This document shows, piece after piece, positions 38,794 through 49,616 of a DNA stretch of 64,000 bases. The notes beneath the pieces are model-generated. The model was not told the DNA's origin and did not search any database. It was given only the letters and a program-made list of their open reading frames with translations. The translations under genes and the position numbers were made by a program. The stretch covers positions 1 through 64,000 of the forward strand of contig CAZABC010000011.1 of the NCBI GenBank assembly GCA_964483405.1. Direction: 5' to 3'. Within the stretch, counting starts at the first letter, position 1, and each line of letters opens with the position of its first letter. This DNA comes from CAZABC01 sp964483405. Its GTDB lineage: Bacteria > Chloroflexota > Limnocylindria > Limnocylindrales > CSP1-4.

Positions 38794-41700
38794 GTGCCGC
38801 GCTGGCTCGACCTGTGGCGCACCGTGCTCCATCGAGGACGGGCCGAGTGGCCGATCGTCCTCGCTGCCTTCCTGCTCCTGCTGAGCGCGACGACGCTGCT
38901 CGCCGCCGGCGTCCTGTACGCCGATTCGGTCGCCGACGGCGGCCTGCGCCGGGCGGTCCTCGAATCGCCGGTCGCCGAGCGGACGGCCGTCGTCCGGGTC
39001 GTCGCGCCGGCCGCCGAGGCGCCGGCGCTCGACGCCGCGGTCCGCCCCGAGGTCGAGCGCTCGCTCCGGGCGACCGGCGGCCAGGTCGCCTTCGTCATCC
39101 GGACCGAGTCGTTCGCCGACGCGGCGACCGACCCCGGCGATGTCCGCGACCTGACCTCGTTCATGGGCTCGGAAGCGCTGGAGGCCCACGCCGAGCTCGT
39201 CGACGGCCGCTGGCCGACCGCCGGCGCGACCCCCGTCGAGGCGGCCCTCTCCGAGGGTGCGGCGACCGCGCTCGGCGTCGCCCCGGGCGACCGGCTCCGG
39301 CTCGTCGCCCGGATCGGCGCGGCCAGCACGGTCGAGGTCGTGATCGTCGGCGTGGTCCGTCCGCGGGCGACCGACCCGTTCTGGCTCGCCGATCCGCTCG
39401 GACTCACCGGGTCGGTGCCGGGCACGTCATTCGCCCAGCGCGGGCCGCTGTTCGTGGCGCCCGTCGACCTGCTGACCGGGATCGCCGCCGACGCCCGGGC
39501 GGTGATCCTCGAGTGGCGGGGGCTGCCCGACGTCGCCGGGCTCCGCGCCGACACGATCGACCGGCTGGCCGAGGACGTGGCGACGCTCGGCCCCCGACTC
39601 GACAGCGCCCTCGCCGGCGGCGCGGAGGCGACGGTGTCGACCGGCCTTCCCGCCCGGCTCGCCGCCGTCAGCCGCTCGGTCCTCGTCAGCCGGAGCGGCA
39701 TCGTCCTGCTGACCGCCCAGTTCGCGGTCCTTGCCGGCTACGCGGTCCTGCTCGTCGCGGCGATGCTCGCCGACCGGCGCCGGACCGAGAACGCGCTGCT
39801 CCGGTCGCGCGGCGCGTCGACCGGCCACCTCGCCGCGATGGCGCTCCTCGAGGCGCTCGTCATCGCGATCCCGACGGCCGTGCTCGCCCCGCTCCTCGCC
39901 CTCGGCATCGTCCGGGCGCTCGGATCGGTCGGGCCGCTCGGCGAGGCCGGCCTGCTCGACGGCGCGGTCCTGACGCCGGCGGTCCTCGGCGTGTCGGTCC
40001 TCGCCAGCGCGCTCGGCGTCCTCGCCCTCGTCCTGCCGTCCCTCCCGACCGGCGGCCCACTCGCCGGCGTCCGGGCATCGGTCGCCCGGCAGACCGGCCG
40101 GACGCTCCCGCAGCGGCTCGGCATCGACCTCGCCCTCGTGGTCGTCGCCGTCCTCGCGCTCTGGCAGCTCCGCCTCTACGGCGCCCCGATCACCGCCAAC
40201 GCCCGCGGTGTCCTCGGCGTCGACCCGCTCCTCGTCGCGGCGCCCGCGATCGGCCTCGCCGCCGGCGCGGTCGTCGCGATCCGGCTCCTGCCCCGGCTGG
40301 CGGAGATCGCCGAGCGAGCGCTCGAGGGGACCCGCGGCCTCGTCTCGCCGCTCGGCGCGCGCCAGCTCGCCCGGCGGCCGCTGCGCTACACCCGGGCTGC
40401 GCTCCTGCTGATGCTCGCCGTCGCGCTGGGGACCTTCGCGGTCGCCCATGCCGCGACGTGGAGCGGCTCGCAGAAGGACCAGGCGGCATACCGCGCCGCC
40501 GCCGACGTCCGCGTCGTCGCCCCCGAGACGGCGCTTCGGTCGGCCTGGGCGATCGGCCAGGGTCATCGCGCGCTGCCCGGCGTGACCGCGGCGATGCCGG
40601 TGGCCCGGCAGACGTTCGACGTCGGGCGGACGATCCGCGACGGCCAGCTGCTGGCCCTGCCGGGCGACGTCTCGGCGCCGATGCTCGCCGTCCCCGGGGC
40701 GCTCGCCGCTTCCGATCCGCGACCGGCCCTGGCGGCGCTGGCCGCCGCCCGCCCGGCGGTGCCGGCGGTCGCGCTCCCGGGTGTACCGACCGCCATCCGG
40801 GTGACCCTCGACACCGCGATGGTGCTCCTCGAGCCCGACCCCGACACGCCGCCGGGCGGGGGCCCGGATCCGCGGGCCGGCATCGAGGTCGCCGCGGTCG
40901 TCGTCGACGGCGATGGGCGCCTGACCCGGTTCGCCGGCGGCCGCGTCCCGCTCGAGGGCGAGCGGACTACGACGGAGATCCCGCTCGTCGCGACGGTCGA
41001 CGGCCGGACGGTCGGGCCCCGCGACCCCGTCTCGCTCGTCGCGCTCGAGCTGACCGTCACGGCGCCGGCCTTCGCGATCGTCGGCGGGACGATCGAGCTG
41101 GGTCCGGTCGAGGCGACCGACGCAGGCGACGGAACGGCCGCCATCGCCTGGAGGCCGCTGTCGCTCGACCCCGGCGCCGCCGACTGGCACTGGCTCCGGA
41201 TCGAGCAGCGGGTCTACGAGCCGACGATCGTCGAGCCGTACCTGCCACCCGACGGGGCGCCGGGCCGGATCGTCGTCGGGCAGGGCGAGGGCGCGGCCCC
41301 GCCGATCTTCGGCTCGCCGGCCGATCCGGGCGTCGTCTTCCGGATCCAGGCACGCCCCGAGCCGGTCGCTGCCCTCCCGGCGATCGTCGGGCGGGCCTTC
41401 GCCGACGCCACCGGTGCCGTCGTCGGCGACACGGTCGCCGCGACCTCGTACGGACAGTCGCTCCGGCTGCGGGTCGAGGCGATCGTCGATGGCTTCGCCC
41501 CGCTCGACCCCGATCGCCCGTTCGTCGTCGTCGACGCGCCGAGCCTCGAGCTCGTCCGCTTCGACGAGGTCGGGACCGTCGTGCCGGCGGGGGAGTGGTG
41601 GCTCGCCGTCGAGCCCGGGCGCGAGCCCGACGTCCTCGCCGCGCTCGCCGCGAGCGCCGACCCGCCGGCGGAGGTCGTCGGCCGCGAGGCGCTCGCCCGG

Positions 41701-42153
41701 ACGATGGCGACCGCCCCGGTCCCGCTCGGCGTCATCGGCGCGCTCGGCATCGGCGCGATCGCCGCCCTCGCCTTCGCGGCGATCGGGTTCGTCGTCAGCG
41801 CGAGCGTCTCGACCGAGGAGCGGGTCGGCGAGTTCGCCCTGCTCCGGGCGCTCGGCCTTTCGCGCTCGCAGCTCTCGGCGTGGATGACGCTCGAGAGCGC
41901 GTTCCTGCTCGTCGTCGGCGTCGCGGTCGGCTCGGCGCTCGGGATCCTCCTCGCCTGGCTGGTCCTGCCGTTCGCGACGCTGACCGAGACCGGCGCGCCG
42001 ACGGTCCCCGCTGCGCAGGTGGTCGTGCCGTGGGCCGCGCTCGTGCCGCTGTGGCTCATCGCCGGGGCGCTCCTCGCGGTGACCGTCATCCTCGTCGGCC
42101 GGCGGCTCGGCGGCATCGGCCTCGCCGGCGTCCTGCGGGCGCGGGACGAGTGA
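38794..42153 (+). CDS. FtsX-like ABC permease, large
   Basis: A 1,119-residue permease with about ten transmembrane helices. An N-terminal helix (about 20-45) is followed by an extracytoplasmic domain, a first FtsX-type three-helix block at about 300-450, a second large extracytoplasmic domain, and a final FtsX block at about 965-1105. LRSRGASTGHLAAMALLEAL and LLRALGLSRSQLSAWMTLES are the FtsX-loop signatures. It begins at GTG 38794 with GAGGAGG upstream and ends overlapping the next gene. With its partners it probably exports or mechanically acts on envelope substrates. Confidence 0.85.
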   Translation: MPRWLDLWRTVLHRGRAEWPIVLAAFLLLLSATTLLAAGVLYADSVADGGLRRAVLESPVAERTAVVRVVAPAAEAPALDAAVRPEVERSLRATGGQVAFVIRTESFADAATDPGDVRDLTSFMGSEALEAHAELVDGRWPTAGATPVEAALSEGAATALGVAPGDRLRLVARIGAASTVEVVIVGVVRPRATDPFWLADPLGLTGSVPGTSFAQRGPLFVAPVDLLTGIAADARAVILEWRGLPDVAGLRADTIDRLAEDVATLGPRLDSALAGGAEATVSTGLPARLAAVSRSVLVSRSGIVLLTAQFAVLAGYAVLLVAAMLADRRRTENALLRSRGASTGHLAAMALLEALVIAIPTAVLAPLLALGIVRALGSVGPLGEAGLLDGAVLTPAVLGVSVLASALGVLALVLPSLPTGGPLAGVRASVARQTGRTLPQRLGIDLALVVVAVLALWQLRLYGAPITANARGVLGVDPLLVAAPAIGLAAGAVVAIRLLPRLAEIAERALEGTRGLVSPLGARQLARRPLRYTRAALLLMLAVALGTFAVAHAATWSGSQKDQAAYRAAADVRVVAPETALRSAWAIGQGHRALPGVTAAMPVARQTFDVGRTIRDGQLLALPGDVSAPMLAVPGALAASDPRPALAALAAARPAVPAVALPGVPTAIRVTLDTAMVLLEPDPDTPPGGGPDPRAGIEVAAVVVDGDGRLTRFAGGRVPLEGERTTTEIPLVATVDGRTVGPRDPVSLVALELTVTAPAFAIVGGTIELGPVEATDAGDGTAAIAWRPLSLDPGAADWHWLRIEQRVYEPTIVEPYLPPDGAPGRIVVGQGEGAAPPIFGSPADPGVVFRIQARPEPVAALPAIVGRAFADATGAVVGDTVAATSYGQSLRLRVEAIVDGFAPLDPDRPFVVVDAPSLELVRFDEVGTVVPAGEWWLAVEPGREPDVLAALAASADPPAEVVGREALARTMATAPVPLGVIGALGIGAIAALAFAAIGFVVSASVSTEERVGEFALLRALGLSRSQLSAWMTLESAFLLVVGVAVGSALGILLAWLVLPFATLTETGAPTVPAAQVVVPWAALVPLWLIAGALLAVTVILVGRRLGGIGLAGVLRARDE

Positions 42154-44941
42154 CGATGGCCTGGCTGCTCGTCGGTCTCCGCCGCCTCCGCGACGAACGG
42201 GCGCCCGCGATCGGGCTCGCCCTGCTCGTCCTCGCGACCGCCCTCGTCTTCGCCCTCGGGCCGCGGATCCTCGGCCGGGTCGCCGACGAGGCGCTCCGTG
42301 GGGCGGTCGAGGACGCCCCCGCGGCCCAGGCGAACCTCCAGCTCATCCAGGCCCGGCGGATCGGGCCGGACGCGCGCGGGCCGCTCGAGGGTGCCCGGAT
42401 CGTCGGCGAGGAGCTCGAGGCCCAGCTGCCGGCGGGGATCCGCGGACTCGTCGCCGAGCGCTCGTTCCTGGCCGAGACGCCCCGCTACCGGATCGAGGAG
42501 CCGACGCCGACCGAGAGCTACGCGATCCTGCGCTTCCAGCCTGGGCTCACCGATCGGCTGGCGCTGACGAGCGGCCGCTGGCCGGCCGGCACGACCTCGA
42601 CGATGCCGGACTTCGAGGCCGAGCCGGGGGCGACGCCACGGGACCTGCCGGTCCTCGAGATCGCCGTCTCCGACGCCACCGCCGAGGCGTATCGGATCGC
42701 GGTCGGTGACACTCTTCGACTGTCGCTCGACATGTCCGACCCGCTCACGGTCCGGCGGGCTGGCCACCGGCTCGCGGCAGCGGTCGTGGGCACGTATCGC
42801 GCCCCGGACCCCGGCTCGTCGTTCTGGCTCGGCGAGCCGGTCCTCGAGCGGCCGGTCATCCGGGCGCTCTCGTCGGAGATCCAGTTCCTCGACGCGACGG
42901 TCGTCGCGAGCCCTGACGCGTACGACGCGTACATGGCGGCGACGGCGGCCACGCCCGCCGGGGCGCTCGATCCGGCCGACCTGCGGTACACGTGGCGGTT
43001 CTACGTCGACCCCGGGCGCCTCGAAGGCGAGGAGGCCTCCGCGCTCGTCGCCGACCTGCGCCGGCTCGAGGCGGTCTTCCCGACCTCGGCGGCCGCGGCG
43101 GGACCGGGCGGGACCATCCTCCGGAGCGGGCTGCTCCGGATCGTCGCGGCGGAGCAGGCCGCGTGGCGGTCGGCCGAGGCGATCCTCGCCGTGGCGATCG
43201 TGGGGCCGGCGGCGGTGACGCTCGGCGCCCTCGGTCTCGTGGCGCTCCTCGTCGCCCGGCGACGCCGGACCGCGGTCGCGCTCTGGCGGAGCCGGGGCGC
43301 GTCGATCGCCCAGGTCGCCGGGTCCGCGATCGCCGAGGGGATCCTCGTCGTGCTGCCGGCGGTGGTCGTGGCGACCTGGCTCGCGACGCACGCCGAGCCC
43401 GACGGCGAGCTCGGCCCGACGGTGCTGGCGGCTGCCGCGGTCGGTGCCGTCGCGACCGCCCTCGTCACGTGGGCCGTCGTCGGCGCCGCCCGGGCGAGCG
43501 ACCGGGCCGCCCGGACCGACCGCGACGGCGGCGTCGCCCGGCGGCCCGCCCCGCGCCGGACCGTCCTCGAGCTCCTGGTGGTCGGGCTGGCCCTCGGTGG
43601 TGCGTTCCTGCTCCGCGACCGTGGGGTCCGGGCGGTCGGCGATGGCGGTCCGATCGGGTCGGCGGACCCGTTCGTCGCGGCGGTACCGCTCCTCCTCGGA
43701 CTCGCCGCGGCGCTCGTCGCGATGCGCCTCTATCCGGTCGTGACCCGGCTGGCGGCGGCCGTCGCGGCGACCGGCCGCGACCTCGTCGCCGTCCATGCGC
43801 TGCGCCAGGCGTCGCGCGGCGGCGGCGGCGGCGCGATCCTCCTCGTCCTGCTCGTCACCGCCGCCGTCGGCGCGTTCGGCTCGACGACGCTCGTTCACCT
43901 CGACCGGGCGATGGACGCCGTCGCCTGGCAGGAGACGGGGGCGTCGTTCCGGGTCGTCCGCGACCCGGGTCCGCTGCCGTCGGACTTCGACCCGGCGGCG
44001 ATCGCCGGGGTCGAGGCGACCGCCGAGGGGCACCGGGCGCGGGTCTCGCTCGGCTACCGGGTCGTGGCCGCCGAGCTGCTCGCACTCGACATGGCTGCCT
44101 ACGCGCGCGTCACGGCCGGCACGCCGGTCGAGCCCGCGTTCCCGCTCGACCTCGCCTCGCCCGGCGCCGAGGTGCCGGCGATCATCGGGACCCTGGCCGC
44201 GACCAGTGGCGACGAGCTCGCGCTCGGCGACACGTTCGAGGTCACGGTCGGCGGCGAGCGAGTGACGTTCCGGGTCGCCGAGATCCGGCCGTCCTTCCCG
44301 ACGCTCCCGCTCGACGAGGCGTTCATCGTCGCCGATCTGGCGCGGCTCGCGTCCGCCGTCGGGCCGGATGCGGCCGACGCCCTGCGCCCGACCGATGCGT
44401 TCCTGCGCGCGCCGACCGACGCCGCCGACGGGATCGAGGCCGCTCTCGCCGTCGACCCCGGCCTCGTCCTCGCCGGCCGCGATGCGCGGGCGGGCGAGCT
44501 CCGCGCGTCGCCGATCGTCTCGTCGGTCGTGGCGGGGGTGACGGCCGCGGCCATCGTGGCGGCCACCTACGCGATCCTCGCGATCGGCGCGGCGCTCGCC
44601 CTCGTCGGGGCCGCCCGGGCCCCCGAGGTCGCGATGCTTCGCACGCTCGGGCTTGCCGGCCGCCAGGTCTCGCGGCTGGTTGCCGTCGAGTACGGACCGC
44701 TCGTCCTCGTCGCGCTCGGCGTCGGCGCGCTCCTCGGCCTTGTGACGTTCGTCATCCTGCTGCCGGGTCTCGGCTTCGCGAGCGTCGTCGGCTCGCCCGT
44801 CGACGTCCCGCTCGCGCTCGTGCCCGGTCAGCTCGTCGCGCTCGCCATCGCCCTCGCTGTCATCCTCGTCCTCGCGATCGGGATGGCCGCCGCCCTCGAG
44901 CGAGCCAGCGACCCGGTCGCCGTCCTCCGGCGAGGCACCGA

Positions 44942-44945
<4 letters not shown>
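42150..44945 (+). CDS. Second FtsX-like ABC permease
   Basis: A 931-residue permease with the same plan as its upstream neighbour. It has an N-terminal helix at about 15-35, a periplasmic-type domain, a helical block at about 340-460 with LWRSRGASIAQVAGSAIAEG, further helices at about 470-560, and a final FtsX block at about 795-920 with MLRTLGLAGRQVSRLVAVEY. Its GTG overlaps the upstream TGA (GTGA); ATG at 42156 is an alternative. It overlaps the ATPase gene downstream in the same way. Confidence 0.85.
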
Positions 44946-46035
<1,090 letters not shown>

Positions 46036-46039
<4 letters not shown>

Positions 46040-46911
46040 GCGGCGTGGCCGGCGGCGGCCCCGGCACGGCCGGCGCCGGCGGCGGCCCNNNNNNNNNNNN
46101 NNNNNNNNNNNNNNNNNNNNNNNNNNNNNNNNNNNNNNNNNNNNNNNNNNNNNNNNNNNNNNNNNNNNNNNNNNNNNNNNNNNNNNNNGCCGGCGGCGGC
46201 CCCGGCACGGCCGGCGCCGGCGGCGGCCCGATGGTGATCGCCGAGGGCCTCGTCCGCGACTACCCCTCCGGCGACGACGTCGTCCATGCCCTCCGCGGCG
46301 TCGATCTGGTCGTCGGTCGCGGCCGGCTTCTCGCGATCCGCGGCCGGTCGGGCAGTGGCAAGACGACGCTCCTCAACCTCCTCGGCGGGCTGGACCGTCC
46401 GACGGCCGGCCGCGTGGTCGTCGACGGACGCGAGCTCTCGGGGATGGGCGACGACGAGCTCGTCGACGTCCGACGCCACACGGTCGCCTTCATCTTCCAG
46501 GCGTTCGGCCTCATCCCGATCCTGACCGCCGCCGAGAACGTCGAGGTCCCGCTCCGCCTCGTCCGGGCCGATCCGCGGATGCGCGACGACCGTGTCTTCG
46601 AGCTGCTCGAGCTCGTCGGCCTCGCCGAGCGGGCGCGCCACCGGCCGCACGAGCTGTCGGGCGGCGAGCAGCAGCGCGTGGCGATCGCCCGGGCCCTCGC
46701 GAACCGGCCGCAGCTCCTCATCGCCGACGAGCCGACCGGCCAGCTCGACTCCGAGACGGGCCACCGGATCATGACCCTGCTCCGGTCGATCGTCCGCTCG
46801 GAGGGCGTGACCGCGATCGTCGCGACGCACGACCCGCTGATGCTCGACGTGGCCGACGAGATCCTCGAGCTCCGAGACGGCGTCGTGGTCGGCGGGCACG
46901 GGCCCGGGTAG
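46036..46911 (+). CDS. Second LolD-type ABC ATPase, Gly-rich N-terminus broken by gap
   Basis: An ABC ATPase of the MacB/LolD group: Walker A GRSGSGKTT, Q-loop FIFQAFGLIPILTAAENVEV, signature LSGGEQQR, Walker B LLIADEPTGQLD and THD. It begins at GTG 46036 inside the previous stop. Its first codons encode a Gly/Ala/Pro repeat (AGGGPGTAGAGGG) on both sides of a 100-N gap, so the length of this extension is unknown. ATG at 46230 (MVIAEGLVRDYPSG) is an alternative start that gives an ordinary ATPase. Fourth gene of the operon. Confidence 0.88.
46089..46188. other. Assembly gap (100 N) in a tandem repeat
   Basis: The gap lies between copies of a GC-rich repeat (GGCCGGCGGCGGCCCCGGCA and following), so the assembler probably failed to count repeat units. 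Confidence 0.98.
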
Positions 46912-46989
46912 GCGCTCGGGCCCCGCGGCGCCGCCGTCGCGGGTCCGCCCACGACCGGTACCGCCGACACGCGTCTGCGGCGTGGCCCG

Positions 46990-47076
46990 CCTTGGCCCAT
47001 CGGGCACCCCGACCTTGCCCTGGCCCACCGTGGCCTGCGATCTCGCCTTGGCCCATCGTGGCCTGCGAGTCTGCGA
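46990..47076. repeat. 28-bp tandem repeat, three units
   Basis: TGGCCCAYCGTGGCCTGCGA recurs at 47021 and 47049, with a diverged copy at 46993, so the period is exactly 28 bp. It lies just downstream of the ABC operon stop. Its role is unknown. Confidence 0.75.
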
Positions 47077-47337
47077 TTTCCGACCGCGCGCCTCGACTCG
47101 GTCGGTTCGTGGTCCCAAGGGCCACGATCGGCTTGTCGATTCGGACGTTCGCGTCGGTTCGCGGTCTCTGGGGCGACGAGAGGGTGCGACTCGATCAGGC
47201 CGCCGGGCCGATGCTCAGGAATACAGACTGTGAGGCAACAGCCGGGTGGTGCCCCCGTTCCGACGCCCGCCCCGCCGCACCGCCGCCCCGGGGCCCCGCA
47301 CCGCCGCCCCGCCGCCCCGCCGCACCGCCGCCCCGGG

Positions 47338-47437
47338 NNNNNNNNNNNNNNNNNNNNNNNNNNNNNNNNNNNNNNNNNNNNNNNNNNNNNNNNNNNNNNN
47401 NNNNNNNNNNNNNNNNNNNNNNNNNNNNNNNNNNNNN
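47338..47437. other. Assembly gap (100 N) in a tandem repeat
   Basis: Both flanks are CCGCCCCGCCGCACCG-type repeats, so the gap again marks an unresolved repeat array. Confidence 0.98.
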
Positions 47438-47543
47438 CCGCCCCGCCGCACCGCCGCCCCGGGCACCGCCGCCCGGCACCCGCCCCGCCGCACGGCCGTC
47501 CCGCAGCGGCCCGGCGACACCGCTGCGCGACACGAGCCGGCCG

Positions 47544-47903
47544 TCAACCCGCCTCGGCGCCCCCGGCGTCGCCGGACGGACGGTACGCGACGACCTCGAC
47601 TCGCTCGACGGTGATGAGCCCGCCGCCGATCATCGCGTCGATCTCCGGCAGCACCTCGCGGAGACGGTCCTCCCGGTCGACGACCTCGACGAGGACCGGC
47701 AGGTCCTCCGACAGCCGAAGGATCCGCGTCGTGTGGATCCGCGCCGCGGCGCCATAGCCCTCGATCCCGCGCAGGACGGTCGCCCCGGCGATCCCCCGCT
47801 CGCGGAGCCGGTGGACGATCGCCTCGTAGAGCGGCCGGCCGTGCCAGGTGTCCGACTCGCCGAGATAGATCCTGGCGAGCAGCGCGGTGCCCTCGATCCT
47901 CAT
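47544..47903 (-). CDS. DUF190-family protein
   Basis: A 119-residue protein: MRIEGTALLARIYLGESDTW, HGRPLYEAIVHRLRERGIAG, ATVLRGIEGYG and SEDLPVLVEVVDRED are the DUF190 signature blocks, with a PII-like ferredoxin fold. Its ATG overlaps the TGA of crcB (ATGA). DUF190 genes regularly accompany crcB, so a role in fluoride resistance or regulation of the channel is inferred. Confidence 0.92.
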   Translation of the reverse strand: MRIEGTALLARIYLGESDTWHGRPLYEAIVHRLRERGIAGATVLRGIEGYGAAARIHTTRILRLSEDLPVLVEVVDREDRLREVLPEIDAMIGGGLITVERVEVVAYRPSGDAGGAEAG

Positions 47904-48274
47904 CCGAGTGCCCTCCCGAGGGTGAGGCCGGCGACGACGGCGACGAGGCCGACGACGACCGAGCCCAGGACGTTGGCGAGGGCGATGCCGACGGCGCCGT
48001 CCTCCCATAGCCGCCAGCTCTCGAGCATCAGCGTCGAGAAGGTGGTGTACGCGCCGAGGAAGCCGATCATCAACGGTCCGCGGACGTCGGCCGGCAGGAC
48101 GTCGCGCTCGATCGCGAGGGCGAAGAGGACGCCCAGGACGAACGAGCCCGAGGCGTTGACGACGAGCGTGCCCCACGGGAAGGCCCCGGCGGCCCGTTCG
48201 GCGACCCAGCCGTCGACGACGTAGCGGGCGACCGCGCCCGCGGCCCCGCCGATGGCGATCAGGACGAGCGGCAT
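47900..48274 (-). CDS. crcB: Fluoride channel CrcB/Fluc
   Basis: A 124-residue protein with four transmembrane helices. It has the Fluc motifs GGAAGAVARYVVDGWV, WGTLVVNASGSFVLGVL with the key Asn, and GFLGAYTTFSTLMLESW with the Phe/Ser/Thr pore track. It exports fluoride as a dual-topology dimer. It lies 45 bases behind the K+ channel gene and overlaps DUF190. No fluoride riboswitch was found upstream. Confidence 0.95.
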   Translation of the reverse strand: MPLVLIAIGGAAGAVARYVVDGWVAERAAGAFPWGTLVVNASGSFVLGVLFALAIERDVLPADVRGPLMIGFLGAYTTFSTLMLESWRLWEDGAVGIALANVLGSVVVGLVAVVAGLTLGRALG

Positions 48275-48319
48275 CGGCGACTCACGCTCGGCATCGGCGG
48301 TAGCGCTCCGGATGGCCGC

Positions 48320-49183
48320 TCACTCCGGCGCACCTGACCCGCGCGCAACGAGGAGCCGGCGCAGCTCGGCGAGCTCCGACCGGACCGCGGCGACCTCGGC
48401 CGCGAGGGCCCTGTCCGTGGCGGCCTCCGCCTCGGCAGCGTCGTTCGCGGCCTTGTCCTCCGCCGCCTCCTCCTCGGCGCTGCTGCCCATGAAGATCGTC
48501 GCGAGGTAGCTCGTCAGCACCCCGAAGATCGCGATCCCGGTCGCCATCGTCAGGACGCCGATGATCCGACCCTCGTTCGTCACCGGGAAGCGGTCGCCAT
48601 AGCCCACCGTCGTGATCGTCACGAATGCCCACCAGATCGCATCGGAGCCGGACTTGATGTTCGAGCCCTCGGCCGAGGGCTCGACGAACGCGATGGCGCA
48701 TCCCCCGAAGAGCAGGACGAGGGTCGCGCCGATGATGATGAGATAGACGGCCGCGTCGGCCCGCCGATCGACGAACTCCCGGGCGAGCTCCCTCGGCTGC
48801 TTCAGCCTGAGGATCCGGACGACACGGGTGAGACGGAAGACGCGGAACGCCCGGAAGGCGCCGGCTGCCGGGATGCTGCCGAGCAGGTCGAAGGTGCCCT
48901 GCGGCAGGGTCCGCCCCGGCCGTGTTCCGAACATGTAGTCCCGCTTCGACTCGGCCCGGATCAGCGAGCGGCCGAAGTCGAAGAGGAAGATGAAGCAGAA
49001 GAGCGTGTCGATGGCCACCAGGACCTGGTCGACCTCGGGGATCCTGACGATCACGGTGAAGAACATCACGCCGAGCGACAGGATCGTCAGCAGGCCGGTG
49101 AACAGCTCGTACATCGAGCTCTCGCTCTGGGCCGCGTCGGGCTGCGCGCCGGTCGCCTCCAGGCTCGCCGTCTGTGCGGTCAT
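48320..49183 (-). CDS. Voltage-gated-type potassium channel
   Basis: A 287-residue six-helix channel subunit. The S4 segment is FRAFRVFRLTRVVRILRLKQ with regularly spaced Arg, and the selectivity filter TTVGYGD lies near residue 200. The C-terminus (about 230-280) is Ala/Glu-rich and predicted to form a coiled coil (AAEDKAANDAAEAEAATDRA). It conducts K+ across the cell membrane. It sits between the cupin gene and crcB in a co-directional minus-strand block. Confidence 0.92.
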   Translation of the reverse strand: MTAQTASLEATGAQPDAAQSESSMYELFTGLLTILSLGVMFFTVIVRIPEVDQVLVAIDTLFCFIFLFDFGRSLIRAESKRDYMFGTRPGRTLPQGTFDLLGSIPAAGAFRAFRVFRLTRVVRILRLKQPRELAREFVDRRADAAVYLIIIGATLVLLFGGCAIAFVEPSAEGSNIKSGSDAIWWAFVTITTVGYGDRFPVTNEGRIIGVLTMATGIAIFGVLTSYLATIFMGSSAEEEAAEDKAANDAAEAEAATDRALAAEVAAVRSELAELRRLLVARGSGAPE

Positions 49184-49198
49184 CGATCGTCGCTCCTT

Positions 49199-49573
49199 TC
49201 AGCCGGCCCGGGTGACGTAGAGCTTGCGGGTCGTCTCGAGGATGTCCCATCGCCCCGACCAGCCGCGCGGCAGGACGATCGCGTCGCCGGCGAGCAGGTC
49301 GTGGGTCGTGCCGTCGGCGTCGGTGATCCGGGCGTGGCCGGACAGGACATGGACGGTCTCGGTGTCCGGCCGGTCGACGATCGACCAGCCACCGGCGGTG
49401 CACTCCCAGATGCCGACCTGGAGGGCGCCGTCGGGGCTCGCGTGGAGGACCCGCGTGGCCGTCATCGGGTGGCCGTGATCGGCACCGGCGCGCGGGCCGG
49501 TCGGCTCGAGCTCCCCGAAGAGCAGGTCGGTCGGCGCGGCGATCGAGGCTGGGCTGGCGGCGGTCTCGGTCAT
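49199..49573 (-). CDS. Cupin-domain protein
   Basis: A 124-residue single cupin: WECTAGGWSIVDRPDTETVH, VLSGHARITDADGTTHDLLA and GDAIVLPRGWSGRWDILE. One histidine of the metal set is clear (ETVHVLSG). Strands resemble those of cupins encoded beside amine oxidases. AGGAGGAGAGG gives a strong ribosome binding site before the ATG. It follows the FAD amine oxidase gene by 43 bases, so the two probably act on the same pathway. Confidence 0.85.
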   Translation of the reverse strand: MTETAASPASIAAPTDLLFGELEPTGPRAGADHGHPMTATRVLHASPDGALQVGIWECTAGGWSIVDRPDTETVHVLSGHARITDADGTTHDLLAGDAIVLPRGWSGRWDILETTRKLYVTRAG

Positions 49574-49616
49574 GGTCCTCTCCTCCTGTCGGCGCGGGTG
49601 GCCGCGCCCCGATGGG

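Larger units (their letters stand above)
46912..47543. other. Non-coding repeat region with gap
   Basis: About 630 bases between convergent genes. It contains three 28-bp repeats (46990-47076), a less ordered stretch, and a CCGCCGCACCGCCCCGGG-type tandem repeat on both sides of a 100-N gap. Long Pro/Arg or Gly/Arg-rich frames here arise from the repeats, and none is credible. Confidence 0.7.

Noticed and set aside
47230..47540. Pro/Arg-rich or Gly-rich reading frames across the gap at 47338.
   Set aside because: They arise in all frames from the CCGCCCCG repeat and have no start signal or homology.
48275..48330. Possible fluoride riboswitch upstream of crcB.
   Set aside because: The space between the K+ channel stop and crcB is only 45 bases and lacks the conserved riboswitch blocks; only an ACCGCCGATGCC stretch is vaguely similar.
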